Assembly (NCBI GenBank): GCA_026120035.1
Contig: JALRME010000030.1
Span: 310,001 to 374,000, forward strand
Length of the DNA: 64,000 bases
Reading direction: 5' to 3'
Origin: Coleophoma eucalyptorum
Taxonomy: Eukaryota; Ascomycota; Leotiomycetes; Helotiales; Dermateaceae
The translations under genes were made by a program, and so were the position numbers. The notes below the pieces were generated by a model, which saw only the letters and a list, made by a program, of their open reading frames with translations, made no database searches and was not told the DNA's origin. This document shows, in pieces, positions 1 through 12,419 of the stretch. Position 1 is the first letter of the stretch; the number at the start of each line of letters is the position of its first letter.

Positions 1-1084
1 CACACACCCGGCCCTGCATCTGCAGCTGCATCTACATCTGTCCGTGATCTCGACTTTCTTGCTCGTGGTCATCTTGTACGAGCCTAGCCTGTGGCCTCGA
101 CCACACGGAATGCTGTAGTTCTTCACACCGGCAGCAAAATTAGATATAGCCAGAACACCAGCATCGCTCCATGCCCTACCTGCCCTACCTACCCTACCGC
201 GACAGCACCGCCCACAGAATGTCCCATGCACAAAACCAGCTGTCTCCATTGTCAAAGCTCCACGAGATCAACCCCTCCCTCCTCACCGCCACCAGATAAC
301 ATTATTGACCCGCCATCTGATTCGTACCAGCACGCGCATCGCTGCAGATATCACAATCTATCGTCGGATCCACGACAATCCATTGTGCTGCAGTCATCGT
401 TTCCCAGCATCGTCTTTGAAATCCCACTGCATCTCCGAGTCATCTGCTGCCACTTACCATCCCCTCCGTCCATGCTCTCTGGTCCCAACGGCCATGCAGC
501 AGGTGTAGCCGCTTTGGGTAAAGACTCCCACCGACTCACCATAGCCCCGAAGCATTGGCGAGAGAAAACCTCACGGCGACGCTCAGGGGGTCTGAGAAAC
601 AACGGATTTCTTTTCTTTCCGTAACCGAGTGATCGTGGTTCACACGAGAGAACGTGTACGGGAGCGCTACCTGTTGGTGACCTGATTAAAAAGTATCGCA
701 CCTGTCACTTTCCGTCCTCAGCTCTCACCTCTCAACTTTCGCGGGAGATCGGCCGCTGGCCTTCCCGGTTGGGTACCCTGACTATCAAGAAAGATTGCCC
801 GCATTCGCTTGCCTGCTCTTGACCTCTTCCTCTTCGTCCAGAGCCAGAGCTAGAGCCCGCGAGCCTCATCCTCGACCTCGACCTCGACCTCGACGACCTT
901 CAGCCCAATTGATTCTGTGAAGTACAGCCCATCCATCGGACTCGAGCTACCGCCAACTTCGACGACTCCGTCAGGCCTCGACTTTTCTATCGCTCGTCGC
1001 TACCTGCTACAGTCCAGCGTACGCTGCGGCTGGCGCTCTTGAGCTACTCTCACTGATTCACTGCCCCGCACCACCCGAGTTACA
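1..1084. other. Upstream region and probable 5' leader of velB
   Basis: No convincing protein gene. The last 350 bases are pyrimidine-rich and carry a short run of CTCGAC repeats near 872-897, as is common in transcribed leaders of filamentous fungi. Open frames here (91-624 on +, 351-701 on -) have low-complexity translations and no recognisable domain. Confidence 0.5.
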
Positions 1085-2782
1085 ATGCAAGCTCAGGCTT
1101 ATCCTCCTCATCAAGGTCCTCCTTATGGCGGAGACCCGTATCGTCGACCTTCGCATTTCGAACCCCCACCACCCCCTACCGCATATACTGGTGCTGTCGT
1201 CGGCTCGAACAACCCGCCAATGGAGCCCATGGAGAAGCATATTCGCATGCTGGTGCAAGACGGGAGGAGATATGAGTGAGTGTGGTCTGTCCATGCGCGA
1301 AAGAGAGTACTTCTGGCGCAGTTATCAAGCTCATTTCAGTGACTGAAAGTGGTTTCTTATCTGAGGCACTTCCCATTGGGCAAGTCTGAGGATGCTATCA
1401 AGTCAGTAGTTGAGGAATAGCTGATATCTGATTGGAAGTATGACCAAGGACTATACTGACATATTCATAGACTTAGGGTTGAGCAACAACCTCAGAGGGC
1501 GCGAATGTGTGGATTTGGTGACAAGGTTAGTAATTCGATTGGTACTGGCCGAGGCTGGCCCGAAGAAAATGTTCATGAAAATGTTCATTGAATTTCAGCT
1601 TCTTTTTTTTTGAGATTCGTTGCGATATGAGATCTTTTATCTAATGGCTCCAGGATCGTCGTCCAATCACTCCCCCACCTTGTGTACGTCTTGTAATCAC
1701 AGATGCTACTACTGGCCTGGAGATTGATATGAAGTAAGTTAAACACCAAAACGATTCGGGGCTTACTGACACGCACCAGCCTCATTGATCATAGCATGTA
1801 TGTTTTGAACGTGGATTTATGGGATGAGCACGGGCAACGTGAACTCAACCTTGTTCGGCACTCTTCTACTTCTCCATCTATCGGCGCTAGTATTCCCGCA
1901 TCATACCCGCAAGAACAAAGTGTTCCAGCGCCATATTCAAACATCCTTCCTCAAGGCCCACCACAACATCAAACAAGTCCAACCTCATATGGGCATCCGG
2001 GCGGATATAGTCCTTACCCTGGACCACCACCAGTACAGCAATACCAAAGGACGCCTTCATACCCCGGGCCACAGTACAATAACCCTTTCCCGAACGGTGG
2101 CCACAATGGTTATCCTCCAAACAATGGCTATCCTTCTGGCCCACCAAATGGAGCCCCACCAGGATATCCATATCCATCACCTGTCGACCGCCAAAGTGAA
2201 TATATTCCAGCTGGTGAAGTCGCTCCCAGAAACCACTCGTCCTTGCTAGGATATAACAATGAACGTGCTGCTGATATGGGCATGCAACGACCTCCGATTA
2301 GTAGTGCCCAACCAACTGGCATGTTTACCCGCAATTTGATTGGTAGTCTGTCGGCCAGTGCATTCCGTCTTACGGACACATCAGACAAGATTGGCATTTG
2401 GTTTGTGTTACAGGATCTCAGTGTGAGAACAGAAGGCAATTTCAGGTATGTCGGAGTATACATTTTCTGATTAGTTACTGAAAAATTTAGATTACGCTTC
2501 TCCTTCGTTAACGTTGGTATCCCAAAGACCATGGAAGGTCCAAATGCAGCATCAACAGTCAACACGGGAAGAGCCCCAATCTTGGCAGCCTGCTTTTCTG
2601 AACCTTTTACGGTATTCTCAGCCAAGCGATTTCCAGGTGTCGTCGAAAGCACACCTTTGTCGAAATGTTTTGCTACACAAGGCATCAAAATCCCAATCCG
2701 CAAAGATGGGCAAGCCCCTAGAGGAGGTGCTAATGGAGCCGGTGGTGGAACTAGAGATGATGAGGAAGATGATGCTTATTGA
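1085..2782 (+). CDS. velB: Velvet-family regulator VelB
   Basis: Predicted 427 residues from five exons: 1085-1275, 1471-1525, 1654-1733, 1780-2445 and 2491-2782. The velvet domain is split. The first half (about residues 40-140) contains RARMCGFGDKDRRPITPPPC and YVLNVDLWDEHG. A Pro/Gly/Tyr-rich insert of about 140 residues follows. The second half (about 290-400) contains FTRNLIGSLSASAFRL, IGIWFVLQDLSVRTEG, VESTPLSKCFATQGI and KIPIRKDG. An insert at this point is characteristic of VelB rather than VosA or VeA. In Aspergillus, VelB dimerises with VeA or VosA, enters the nucleus and controls development, spore viability and secondary metabolism. The ATG at 1085 is the first in frame and follows a pyrimidine-rich leader. 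The C-terminus is acidic (DDEEDDAY). Family assignment is secure; the exon ends rest on consensus splice sites and frame continuity. Confidence 0.93.
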
Positions 2783-3574
2783 TTCGACTGGGCTGAAATT
2801 TGCAGGAGTTTCCGGTGGTTGGAATTCTTTTGGATTGCAAAGATCGTACCATTGGGCCCGGAAAGAAGGCGTTTTGAGGACCCATTGAAATCTGATTAAG
2901 TCACAAAATTCTTTTGATACCAAGTAAGCAATATGGGCACCGGTCGTCGAGTTATGCACCAGGCTGGGTATGAAGTCGAAATACACCCCACTACTCTGGC
3001 CTACGACTGTAGTGCAACTTGTCTAGACTTATCGGTGAAAAGTAATATTAATACGAGTGAGCGATTTTTACCTTTTTTTGTGTTTCGAATGCCAAATGCA
3101 ACCTTTAAAGACCATTCCTCTATGGCCTTCGATACTTCAAGGGAGAACCACCACTCGAAGTGTAACTCTAGTCACGTGAGTCGTCGACCGTTTCAATCTT
3201 CCAACGTCTTTCGAATCAAAGTCGCAAGACATTGTTCCACCTCAGCACTTCTGTAACCCGTGCGAAGCCGAAGTAAGTATGTCGTGCATCGCACTACTTG
3301 AGCTCTTGCCAATAGTTCGCTGGTATAAGTGAATACAAGGCAGGGTAAGGTACGAAAGTCATTTCATTGGTGAATGCCAAGAGTGGGATAACATCAACCT
3401 TTTCCACACCAGGATTGGGTCTGGGCTTCTGTGACGTGCAGAGAGAAAGTCTAAGTTGCATGCATTTTGGGTTTGTTTGGGCAGCCAAGGGAAAGTACGC
3501 CTGGTATGGTGTAAGAACAATTGGAAAAGTGCGTGACTGTTGATCTCATCCTGCTGCTGAGAGCGGCCTCAAAC
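2783..3574. other. Intergenic: velB 3' region and zinc-cluster gene promoter
   Basis: About 790 bases with no supported gene. The short frames present have no domain and mostly lack an ATG start. Confidence 0.5.
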
Positions 3575-6500
3575 ATGGATCACCAAACACCCCTCAGGAC
3601 TGATGATGTAGAAGTGGGCGGAAGTATGAGGAAGAGAGGGAGGGAGAGATCCACTAGTCTGACAATAGATTCAAGCACGACTGTGGGGAAGGCGAAGAGA
3701 CAGAGGCCTAGGGTCCCGGATGAGGAGCGAAGGAGGGTTTCTAGAGCGTATGTTTCTCATGCTTTCTTCTTCCCCCCCCCTCCCTAAACCTCCCCTTGTT
3801 CGATGTCGAGGTCCCTTGTCAATATAAGGGATGCATCTTAATATTGATCAAGAATAGATGTAAAACATGCAGAGACAGGAAGAGTCGCTGCATACCTACG
3901 GAAGTCGGCGGCTGTTGGAGATGTGTGAGGAATAAGTTGGCATGTGGACTAGGTTCTGATGCCGGTAACAAGGACAGGAAAGTCGTTGATAAAGAGCAAA
4001 GGCAAGAGCAAGAGCAAGAGCAAGGGAAGAAAGAGCACAGGAAAGACCAAGAGGAAGAGGAACAGGAAGAGGGAAATGAACGGGAAGGCCCCGGTTGGAT
4101 TGAAAATACGGCCTCGATATCACCTGCACATCAGTCGAAGAGTAGCCCAATTTCCTCTCGACGAGATGCACCGTCAGAATCAGCTGTTGCTGCTCCTACA
4201 TCTGTAGCTAACCCTACAGGTGGTATTCCGGACCTGGTTGTTGAGGACTTCTCACCTGGTTGTATGTCTACCTCCTGAAGGATGCTTCCTTCACGTAAAA
4301 CCACTCTCCACTCTAAGCTAATCACAATGCTACAGGTCAGAATGAGGATATCTCACGCGGTAGTTTCCTAACCAAGGTTAGGGAGGCCATGTTTCTAGAT
4401 ATTGGCTCTGGACAGTCAATGTCCGCGGACTTTGGATTGGGATTTGGAAGTGGAGTTGGTGGAGGTGTTGGTGTTGGGCAGGGAGTTGCGAATGTACCTA
4501 TCCCCAGGAGACAGGCCTTTCGCTCTCGCAATCCAATGATACTGACGAGATTTCACAGGAGCATCCTCAGACTACACAAATCTCTCTCTTTTTGTCAGAT
4601 CCACGAGATATCCGCGAAGCCATTGCCAGCTTTCCACCCAAAGAAATTGCAGAATTTCTTGTCTCGACCTTCTTCGACTATGCAGTTGATTCGTTCTTTT
4701 ACTTCCACCAGCCTTGGTTCATGCATGAGTTCCATCAGTTTTACAATACTGAGACTATGTCCAGGAGAGGGAGAGGTTTCGATATTAGATTCATCTCTAT
4801 CGCGCTCCTCGTCTTTGCAATCGGTTCTCAATTCGCTCAATTCAAATCTCCACCTTCTACTTCTACCTTACCCACAACATTTATTCAATCTCAGCAGACG
4901 TCGCCTGGTCTCAATTTCTACAAACACGCACGACGTCTGTTTCCTGACATCATGACTAGATACTCTCTGGAAGCCGTGCAGGTCTCATTACTGATGGCGA
5001 TCTTTGAACTGCCGAGTAGTGCGAGAGATTTGGCGTATTTTAGTTTGGGTATGGCTCTCAGGATCGCAATTGCCAATGGCTTTCATCGAGACATGGGAGC
5101 ATTCGAGGGGAAAGATGGGGATGGACGAGAACGAGAACAAAGGGAGATTAGATGTCGTCTTTGGTGGAGCGTTTGGAGTCTTGAACGGTAAGTTCGTGCA
5201 GTGCGTTTTGGCAGAGTATCTCCATGTGTGCATAAACTGGTCTCATTTGGAGATTCGAAGACAGAGTCTAAGTAGATTCTGCTCGATATCTGAGATGGAC
5301 TCTGTTCCCACGCGGATCTGTTTCAAGGAGCAAGCATAGCGAGAGCTTAACCAGGCCACATCGTATCTCTGTACTAATGGCAATTAACAGTTCAATAAGC
5401 ATCAAGATGGGCAGACCAGACTCTATCCGAGAAGAAGAAATTACTGCACCACTCCCAACTCCCTTGCCAGCGCTAGACTCTTGCCAAACGAACAACAATA
5501 TCCACCACCAAATCGCATACGCCAACTTAACCCTAATCCTGAATCGAGTAGTGCAACAAGTGTAAGTTTAAATACATCCTCGACCCTCAAATATGCACAA
5601 CTAACTCAAGTAGATCATCCTCATTTATTACAAACTCGCCTCACGCCATCCAATCCCTCGAAATTCTCAAAAAGGAACTGAAATCATGGCGTGCCAACCT
5701 TCCACCAGAACTGCAACTCCAGAACTTGAACCCTAAAGCATATGGCTTCCGCTCCGTGGTGCATCTGCATCAGAATTACCACCATGCGTGGATCATGATG
5801 TGTAGAATCCCTCTGTTGATGCTAGTCCGGGAACGACTCAAGGAGTCATTCAACCCCTCGACAATCAACCCGCCCCCAAGACCATTGCATCTCGACAAGG
5901 TCCTAATCTCGCAAATGGCAACAACCTGCTCCAAGGCTGCTCGGAAGATGATCCGCCTCTTTGAAATACTACGGGAGAATGATTACTTGGCACGTTTCTC
6001 ATTTACAGATTTTCACGGCTGTAGTATTGCGACCATCATCATCTTACTTCATGGGATTCTGGAGCGGGATGTTGCGTATGATGCTACGCTGTCGTTTGCG
6101 GTGGAGAGTCTATGGTGGATGGCATCTGAGAGTGAGACCGCGAAGTTGGGGGCTAAGTTTGTGGAGGGCTTTAAACAGTTGGCTGATGAGGCGGTTGCGA
6201 GGATGGAAGGAGGGAAAGAGAGGGAGGCAAATTCACAGTGGGCGGACGAAGGATATGAGCGGTGGTTGAGGTGGATTGGGGAGTCGGAGGGGGAAGCTTT
6301 GCAACAGCAGGGTTTGTATCAACCACCAGCAACAGACGATTCAGAGCGCTTGCAAGAACAGCGACGACAGCCACATACACCCTCCATTTCCACTCACCCG
6401 CACTTCTCACCAATCCCCACACCCAATCCTCTCACTAACACCAACACCACTACATCTCACCCAAATACCCATTTCCCTACCCCTCTATCATCCATTGCGC

Positions 6501-6682
6501 CTCAAATTCCGCCGTTCCACAGCGACGTCTCATCCCCGCAGGATCCTCATAATCAGCATCAATTTCAATCCTATGACCCGTTCTCTACGGACTTAGACGC
6601 GCCGTTATATGGTTTTTCCGATGACTCGTTTATCTTGGGTTTTACGGGACTGGACGTTCTGAATTATAGAGAGTTTTATTAA
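3575..6682 (+). CDS. Zn2Cys6 zinc-cluster transcription factor with fungal-specific regulatory domain
   Basis: Predicted 867 residues from six exons: 3575-3747, 3858-4261, 4336-4493, 4559-5187, 5391-5561 and 5614-6682. The binuclear zinc cluster spans about residues 59-87 with exact spacing CX2CX6CX7CX2CX6C (CKTC, RDRKSRC, CWRC, NKLAC). It is interrupted by intron 1 just before the first Cys. A Gln/Glu/Lys-rich charged stretch follows, then a Gly-rich GVGGGVGVGQG segment. The fungal transcription-factor middle region starts near DPRDIREAIASFPPKEIAEF and contains WWSVWSLER and MGRPDSIREEEI, the usual ...GRP.SI...DI signature. The C-terminal 150 residues are Pro/Ser/Thr/His-rich and could be an activation region. 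It should be a nuclear DNA-binding regulator; the target pathway cannot be inferred from neighbours. The fifth exon is clear: TACTAAT branch site, AACAG acceptor and frame continuity through LERSISIKMGRP. The donor GTACCT at 4494 is weak. Confidence 0.88.
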
Positions 6683-7519
6683 GGGATTGAGCGATGAGGT
6701 TGTTTTATGGTTTTGCCCGTGGGAGTTTTGCAAGGGGAGAGGAGTTGGGGATGGGTTTCAGTCAAGTCTCCAAGGAAGATTCACTATTACTTTTTCCACC
6801 ACCCCAACTCCCAATCCACACCAATCGAAGAATCAACTGTAAAGTCAGGCGCAGAACGAACGATATCAAGTCGTGCGTGCAGGTAGGAAATAGGGGCTAT
6901 GCTGTCACATCACATCATATCCCTAAATGAGGGTAAGGAGGGGCGAAAAAGCAAATCTTGTCTGATAAGAACCGGGGAGCAAGGCGTTACTGTACGAGTG
7001 CTTGTATTTTGGGACTGGCGTGAAGAGTAGGGAGAGCGGTTGCAAATAGGGGGGATGATGACCAGGACTTGTCATTGACCTTGAAAGTTTGTTCTCTTAT
7101 TGTTGTTGTTAGTACAATCGGATTGTTTCCAGCCTGAACTTTAGGAGCAGGCTGCACTGAGGCACTTGTCTCACTGTACAAACGCTAGAAGGCACTCCGA
7201 CTTCGTTGTCAGCGCACGCACCACCAGAAATATGGGGAAGACTCGCCTAAATGATGGCCCTGCAGGTTTTCTTCAGCGGCTGAGCAGCCCCAAGCCGGAA
7301 CTCCCTATCGCTCCGGCTGCGCACCGACCACCCCTCGACAGAATCCCTCCATCTCGCTCATAAAATTTAACGCGCCCTCACTTATTCGCATTCTCGCGTT
7401 AAGCTTCGGCCTCAACTCAATCCACCTCGCGCGAGGGGTCCAACTCCTTCCACGCCTCTACTGCCTCCTGGACTCCCTCCAATGCTTCGTCCGCATACCC
7501 GTTCATCTGCTCTACCGCA
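6683..7519. other. Intergenic between zinc-cluster gene and Dnt1-like gene
   Basis: About 840 bases; no gene seen. The last 150 bases are C/T-rich and look like the leader of the next gene. Confidence 0.5.
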
Positions 7520-10500
7520 ATGTCCGCCTACAGTGGCATGCCAATGCCCATGGGGCCTCCCATGATCCCTGGATATTCGCTGCGAGTTCAACTCTTTGCG
7601 CCCAACTCACACTCTGCGCAGGATACCCCCGTTCGCTGTTTTCGAGTCGTTACCTCCCCGGACTCGACTTTGGAGGAGTTCTGCAGGGAGGCTTCGAGGA
7701 TACATGCTATCAACTATGGAGAGTGAGTGGTGTCGTCTCTGTTATCCTGCACCGGGCTAATGCCGTAGACCTATCTCGATCAAGAAGTGCCAGGACGACC
7801 AGATGTTCGACGTCACCCAGAGCGATCTCCTCGGCCCGATCTTTGCCAATGCAGCGACCATACGAGTGATCCAGGCCTCCTCCGTGCCCAATATTCGCGA
7901 CTCAGTCCCTCCCACTTCTGCTCTGCGCTACAATCCCTTGCAACTGGCTGGAAAGAAGCGTATTCGAAGCCCAAGTGTTGAACTGAATGGCACTAGTACT
8001 CCTCCCGCACGCAGGAGGAGCAAGAGACAGAGAGTTGCAGAATTCAATCCAGATCACCCTCTGCCATCCCTCGAAGAAGATGCAGAGATCGTCGAGTCTG
8101 AGAATGAGACCAGAACCGATCTGGTCATTCCGGACTCGCAACCAACTGGAAGCATGCCACAGAATGAAGTGAGAAATACACACCTTGTAAGATACCTGCC
8201 TGTCTCAGCGACTGCTGCTTTAACTGAGTGGTACAATTCTACATTTACTAATATTATATCTTCAAAGACCACCACTGCTGCCCATCATGGCGACGGAAAC
8301 AGACCCAAGCCTGCCTTAGCAAGTCCCTATGTTGAAACGACCCGACCCCATTCAAGCGGCACATACCCAATGAGCTACCATATACCGCGCCTAGAAGAAC
8401 GAGGTACTTCCGTCTCCACTGCAGCCACAACTCCATTATCTGCTGATCCGCAGCTAGATTTCCCAGGTCCCAATATCGCTTCAGCAGTCGCTGCTGCTTT
8501 CAAGCCTCAGGTCTCAGATAAGAATGCCTCAACTCAAAACGGGTTTAGATCGCCGAACGAAGATAGTTTGTATGAAAATGTTCCTTCCGACAACGAAGGG
8601 CCAGCGATTTTGCGCAAAACGAAAGCTGCAGCCTTGAAAGCCAAGAAGAGCCCGAAGTCTGGCCTTCCTGGCCTGGGCAACACGAATGGCATCGACACAC
8701 CTACCAATGAAAATCGTCGACTTTCTAGGGATTCGCCGATTACGCCAGCTCGCAGGGCAAGGAAGAGCAGTAACGAAGGTAGCGCAAATGAAAGCAGTCA
8801 CAAAAAGGCACATAATGCAGCTGCCGAAGCAGCAGAGAAGCGGCTGGCAGAAGAAAGAGAACGTGTTGCGGGGGAGAAAGCAGCTGGAAAGGGGAATGTG
8901 GAGAAGAGGCTTGATGATCCCGCTACTAGAAAGAGGGAAGCTGAGGAGACCCGATTACGAGCTCATGCAGAGAAGAAATCGGAAGAACAGCGAATAGCAG
9001 AACTCCAACAAACTGAGAAAGCTAGACTCGCATTGAAGGCGAAGTTGGACGAAGAGCTTCGCGCCGAGGAAGAAAGACTCGCATTGCAGAGGAGATCAGA
9101 AGAGCGCCAAGAAGCCGAGAAGAGAAAATGGAATGCCGCCTTGGCTAATGGTGACTCTACACTCAAGAGCTTGCGAAAACGATCCGCCAGCTTGAGCGAA
9201 AAGAGATCATCATCACCTCAATTGACAACTCAAGAGTCGCCTTTGGCAAAAAGTCCAACGCCACTTTTCAAAGCTCCTAATCGACCACAATCTTCAACGC
9301 CACGTATACCACGCGGAAGGAAACCTGCGATCAAGTCCTCCAGCATGCCAAACTCATCCCCAGAGCTAAGTATGAAATCCCCAGAAGTTGAACGAAGAGG
9401 AGTTGGAATTGAAGATCAGCTACCAATTCCACCACCACATAAGCGACGGGTCTCTTTTGCTTTGGATGAAGAGAAAAGTAAATCGCCCAATGTCGCATCT
9501 AAATCAAAAGCGAGTCCTACTGTATCCAGCGTAGACGCTCAATCACAGAAAGTCGCGACTCCAGTCAGGTCTTCTCAGGCCTCTGTTATATTGCCGCCAA
9601 AGACCTGGAATGCTAGGACCGCGACACCTGTTCGACCTCCTCCCAAGGCTGTTGCAAGTGCGAAGAAATCCGCCCTAGGTGATGAATCTGCAAGGAAGTC
9701 TACCACGCCTGTTCCTGTTCCATCGGTCCTCAAATCCAAGATGCCTTTGAAGATGGAAGCACGACAGTCTACAACACCTGTACTGCCACCAGCTCTGCTC
9801 TCCAAAGCTAAAAGTATAGGAGCAGGCCAGGAACATAGTGCTACGCCAACCCGTGGTAGAATTGTGCCACCATCTAACGCTACCAAGAGATCCCCAGTGG
9901 TAGAGATTCCAGCCAGAAAACTTTCCAAAAGTCCAGCTTCTAGTATACCGAAGCCGGTAACTCCTGCCAAAGGTATGTGGATATCATTACTTACCGTCAC
10001 CGTCCAACTACAGATGAAGAAAATACTGAAAATGTCGCAGTATCACTAAAGCCTAGCCAATCAACGCCCAAGGTTGAGACAGTTGAAATCTCATCAGACG
10101 AGGACGAAATGTCAAGTGACGAGGAGTCCGATGAGTTGCCACGTGATTCTGTTGCTACTAGTTCTGCACAGGTCTTCACTCCAGCTCGATCTAGCGCTTC
10201 GAAGCCAAACGAAGATGTAGAAATGACGGATGCGAAAGATATCAAGGATGATGAAAGTACTCAATCCCAGGATGAAGAGGATGTTGACATGGAGAGCGCG
10301 CATTCATCACCACGCCAAAGCCACTCCCCTATTAGCTTCAACCCAAATACCTCGACACAAAACTCTGGCTTCAAGCCAACCGATGTCGACGTGTATCAAG
10401 TGCCATTGCCTGAAGCAACTGTCTCTGAGGACGAGGCACTGCAGAAGGAGAGCTCTGAATTGGGAGAGGAAGAAAAGGAGGAAAATGACAGCTCCTCAGA

Positions 10501-11119
10501 AAAGGAATCTGAATCTGATGAGAATATGGAAGAGAAGCGGACCGTCCAACCCGTCCGGAAGGCCCTCTCTGTCTCACCACAGAAATCCCAACGTACATAC
10601 CCCACCTACCCCACATCTCCGTCTTCTTTGAGCACACAAGCAGAAGTTGATCTACAACTAACATCATCTTTTCATGAAGTCATCCGTTCGTCGCCACCCT
10701 TGGCCACATCCGTCAAACCTCCCATTTCGCACATCATGAAGAATGGCGCCTCGCTAAAATCACTACACTCAAATCGAAGATCTCTGGTTACTACCAGTAG
10801 CCAAGTCTTGAAACCTACTGTGAATGGTAGTCAGTATGCTATGAAGGCCCTTCAACAACAGGAAGATGATGAATCTTCCTCAGAAGACGATGATTCCTCT
10901 GATTCCGATTCGTCGGACGAGTTACCTGCCCCGGTACCGACCCAAAAAAGAACAACATCGTCCTCAGATAGCGACTCGGACTCAAGCGACGAAGATCAGA
11001 AGGCTACGACGATGAAGAAGCAAACTGTAAATGGCGGCAATTCGCGGAAAGCGGGTAAAGATATGAAGGGAAAGAAAGACTATACCCGAAATGCGGCCTT
11101 CAATTTCAGAGGTTTTTGA
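7520..11119 (+). CDS. Nucleolar Dnt1/Net1-like protein (Cdc14-anchor family), large low-complexity protein
   Basis: Predicted 1170 residues from three exons: 7520-7722, 7769-9972 and 10014-11119. The N-terminal 110 residues form a compact segment (GYSLRVQLFAPNSH, RCFRVVTSPDSTLEEFCREA, DDQMFDVTQSDLLGPIF, TIRVIQASSV). It resembles the N-terminal domain of the fission-yeast Dnt1/budding-yeast Net1 family, which holds Cdc14-type phosphatase in the nucleolus and acts in mitotic exit, cytokinesis checkpoint and rDNA silencing. A basic RRRSKRQR patch follows. The centre has a Glu/Lys/Arg/Ala coiled-coil-like stretch (about residues 417-530), then many SP/TP sites (possible CDK sites). The tail is Ser/Asp/Glu-rich with acidic runs. 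Intron 2 would be only 41 nt; an acceptor 6 nt downstream (47-nt intron) keeps the same frame and is equally possible. The assignment rests on the N-terminal domain and overall architecture. Confidence 0.68.
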
Positions 11120-12419
11120 GATGACTGGTCGGAATTTAAATGGATTCTCGGTGTTCTTTAGGTGTTTCCGGGCAGAGCATACAAATAGCATAATAGCGTA
11201 GAAAGTGAAATATACAAGTTATAATATAGAGCGTCGTTCTCGATTATCTAGCGACTCGATTTGGTTGGTGTGGGCTCGAAATGGCCCTGATTACGCGTCT
11301 TCATACAGGCTTATATATAAGCATCTTTGAAGCTCTCACGTCATATGTCAACAAAAGTTCAAAAAGCGACGAATTTCAAGCCACGCCCGGCAAATATAAC
11401 CGTACCCGCGGCAGGAATAGACCGTCTCTGGTCTTTCTTTTCTACTTCAGGTTAGACCTGTCCACCCCCGGTTTTGTGCAATATTGAAGTCGATGGGCAG
11501 GGTATCCTGAATCCAGGGATCATACGAAGGGCGACCGAGACGGGATGGAATATGGGATGGCATAGTGTCGATGATGTGGTGCGGTTGTTTTACATCTCTC
11601 GTCTGGCGTCTGAATGTTTGATCTTTGCGGGTGATGAGACGATTTTCCAAGGAACGATGCGAAGAGGATCTCGAAGGCATAAATAAGGTTTGCTGGAATT
11701 CACCTTCACCTCGTAAATGGGTCCTGCATTCCCAATCACGGAAGGTGACCAGGACGGAGATTGCGGCCAGAGTTGCGTGAGCTGACTGAGCTGCGTGCAA
11801 GCTACTAAAGAAAGTAACATCGGGGTCCGTTCCTGGGTGCTAAAATAAACCTTGCACCACTCCTGCTCTCCCCATTTCTATTGACACTGTACCTTCATTC
11901 CTCATCACCATTCAACACGCTCGTTGTCGACAACACACTCTCGTTCTCGAAATTCCCTCACTCGTTCACGTGTCCGTCACTCACTCACTCATCACCACCT
12001 AGCTATCGAAACAGGCATCGCATTCGGGAAAAGATAGCGAGGCTCATCTTAGCCAGCATTAAACACCGGGATCTCGGTCAGGATCTGCAGGTGTGAAGAG
12101 AAAGGAAACAAGGACGCACATCCTGGCTGGGCACCATCAACAAAGACAGCACGCCGGACGGCCGAATCCGAACTAACCTTTCGAGCCTTTCATCATCAAT
12201 TCCTTCGTTCTCAACTGTCGATATAATCAGTAGAATTTGCAAAACCTGGAGAAGACGGGTAGGACAGGACGAGCTTGCTAAGCACACAAACTACACGATC
12301 AGCCGCAAAAGATCAGGATCTGGGGCGAGTCATTTATTGACCGACTACGACGGACACCCCTCCACTCCACCGATCGATCTCCACGTAACCTGGTCATCGA
12401 AACGAAACAAAACGAAATA
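11120..12419. other. Intergenic and leader of the membrane-protein gene
   Basis: About 1.3 kb with no supported gene. The stretch 11870-12419 is C/T- and CA-rich and probably includes promoter and 5' leader of the gene starting at 12420. Open frames near 11450-11820 have no ATG and no domain. Confidence 0.45.

Noticed and set aside
91..701. Overlapping ORFs on both strands upstream of velB
   Set aside because: Translations are compositionally biased with no domain or intron-consistent extension; the + frame starts at GTG-type codon context and sits in a probable promoter or leader.
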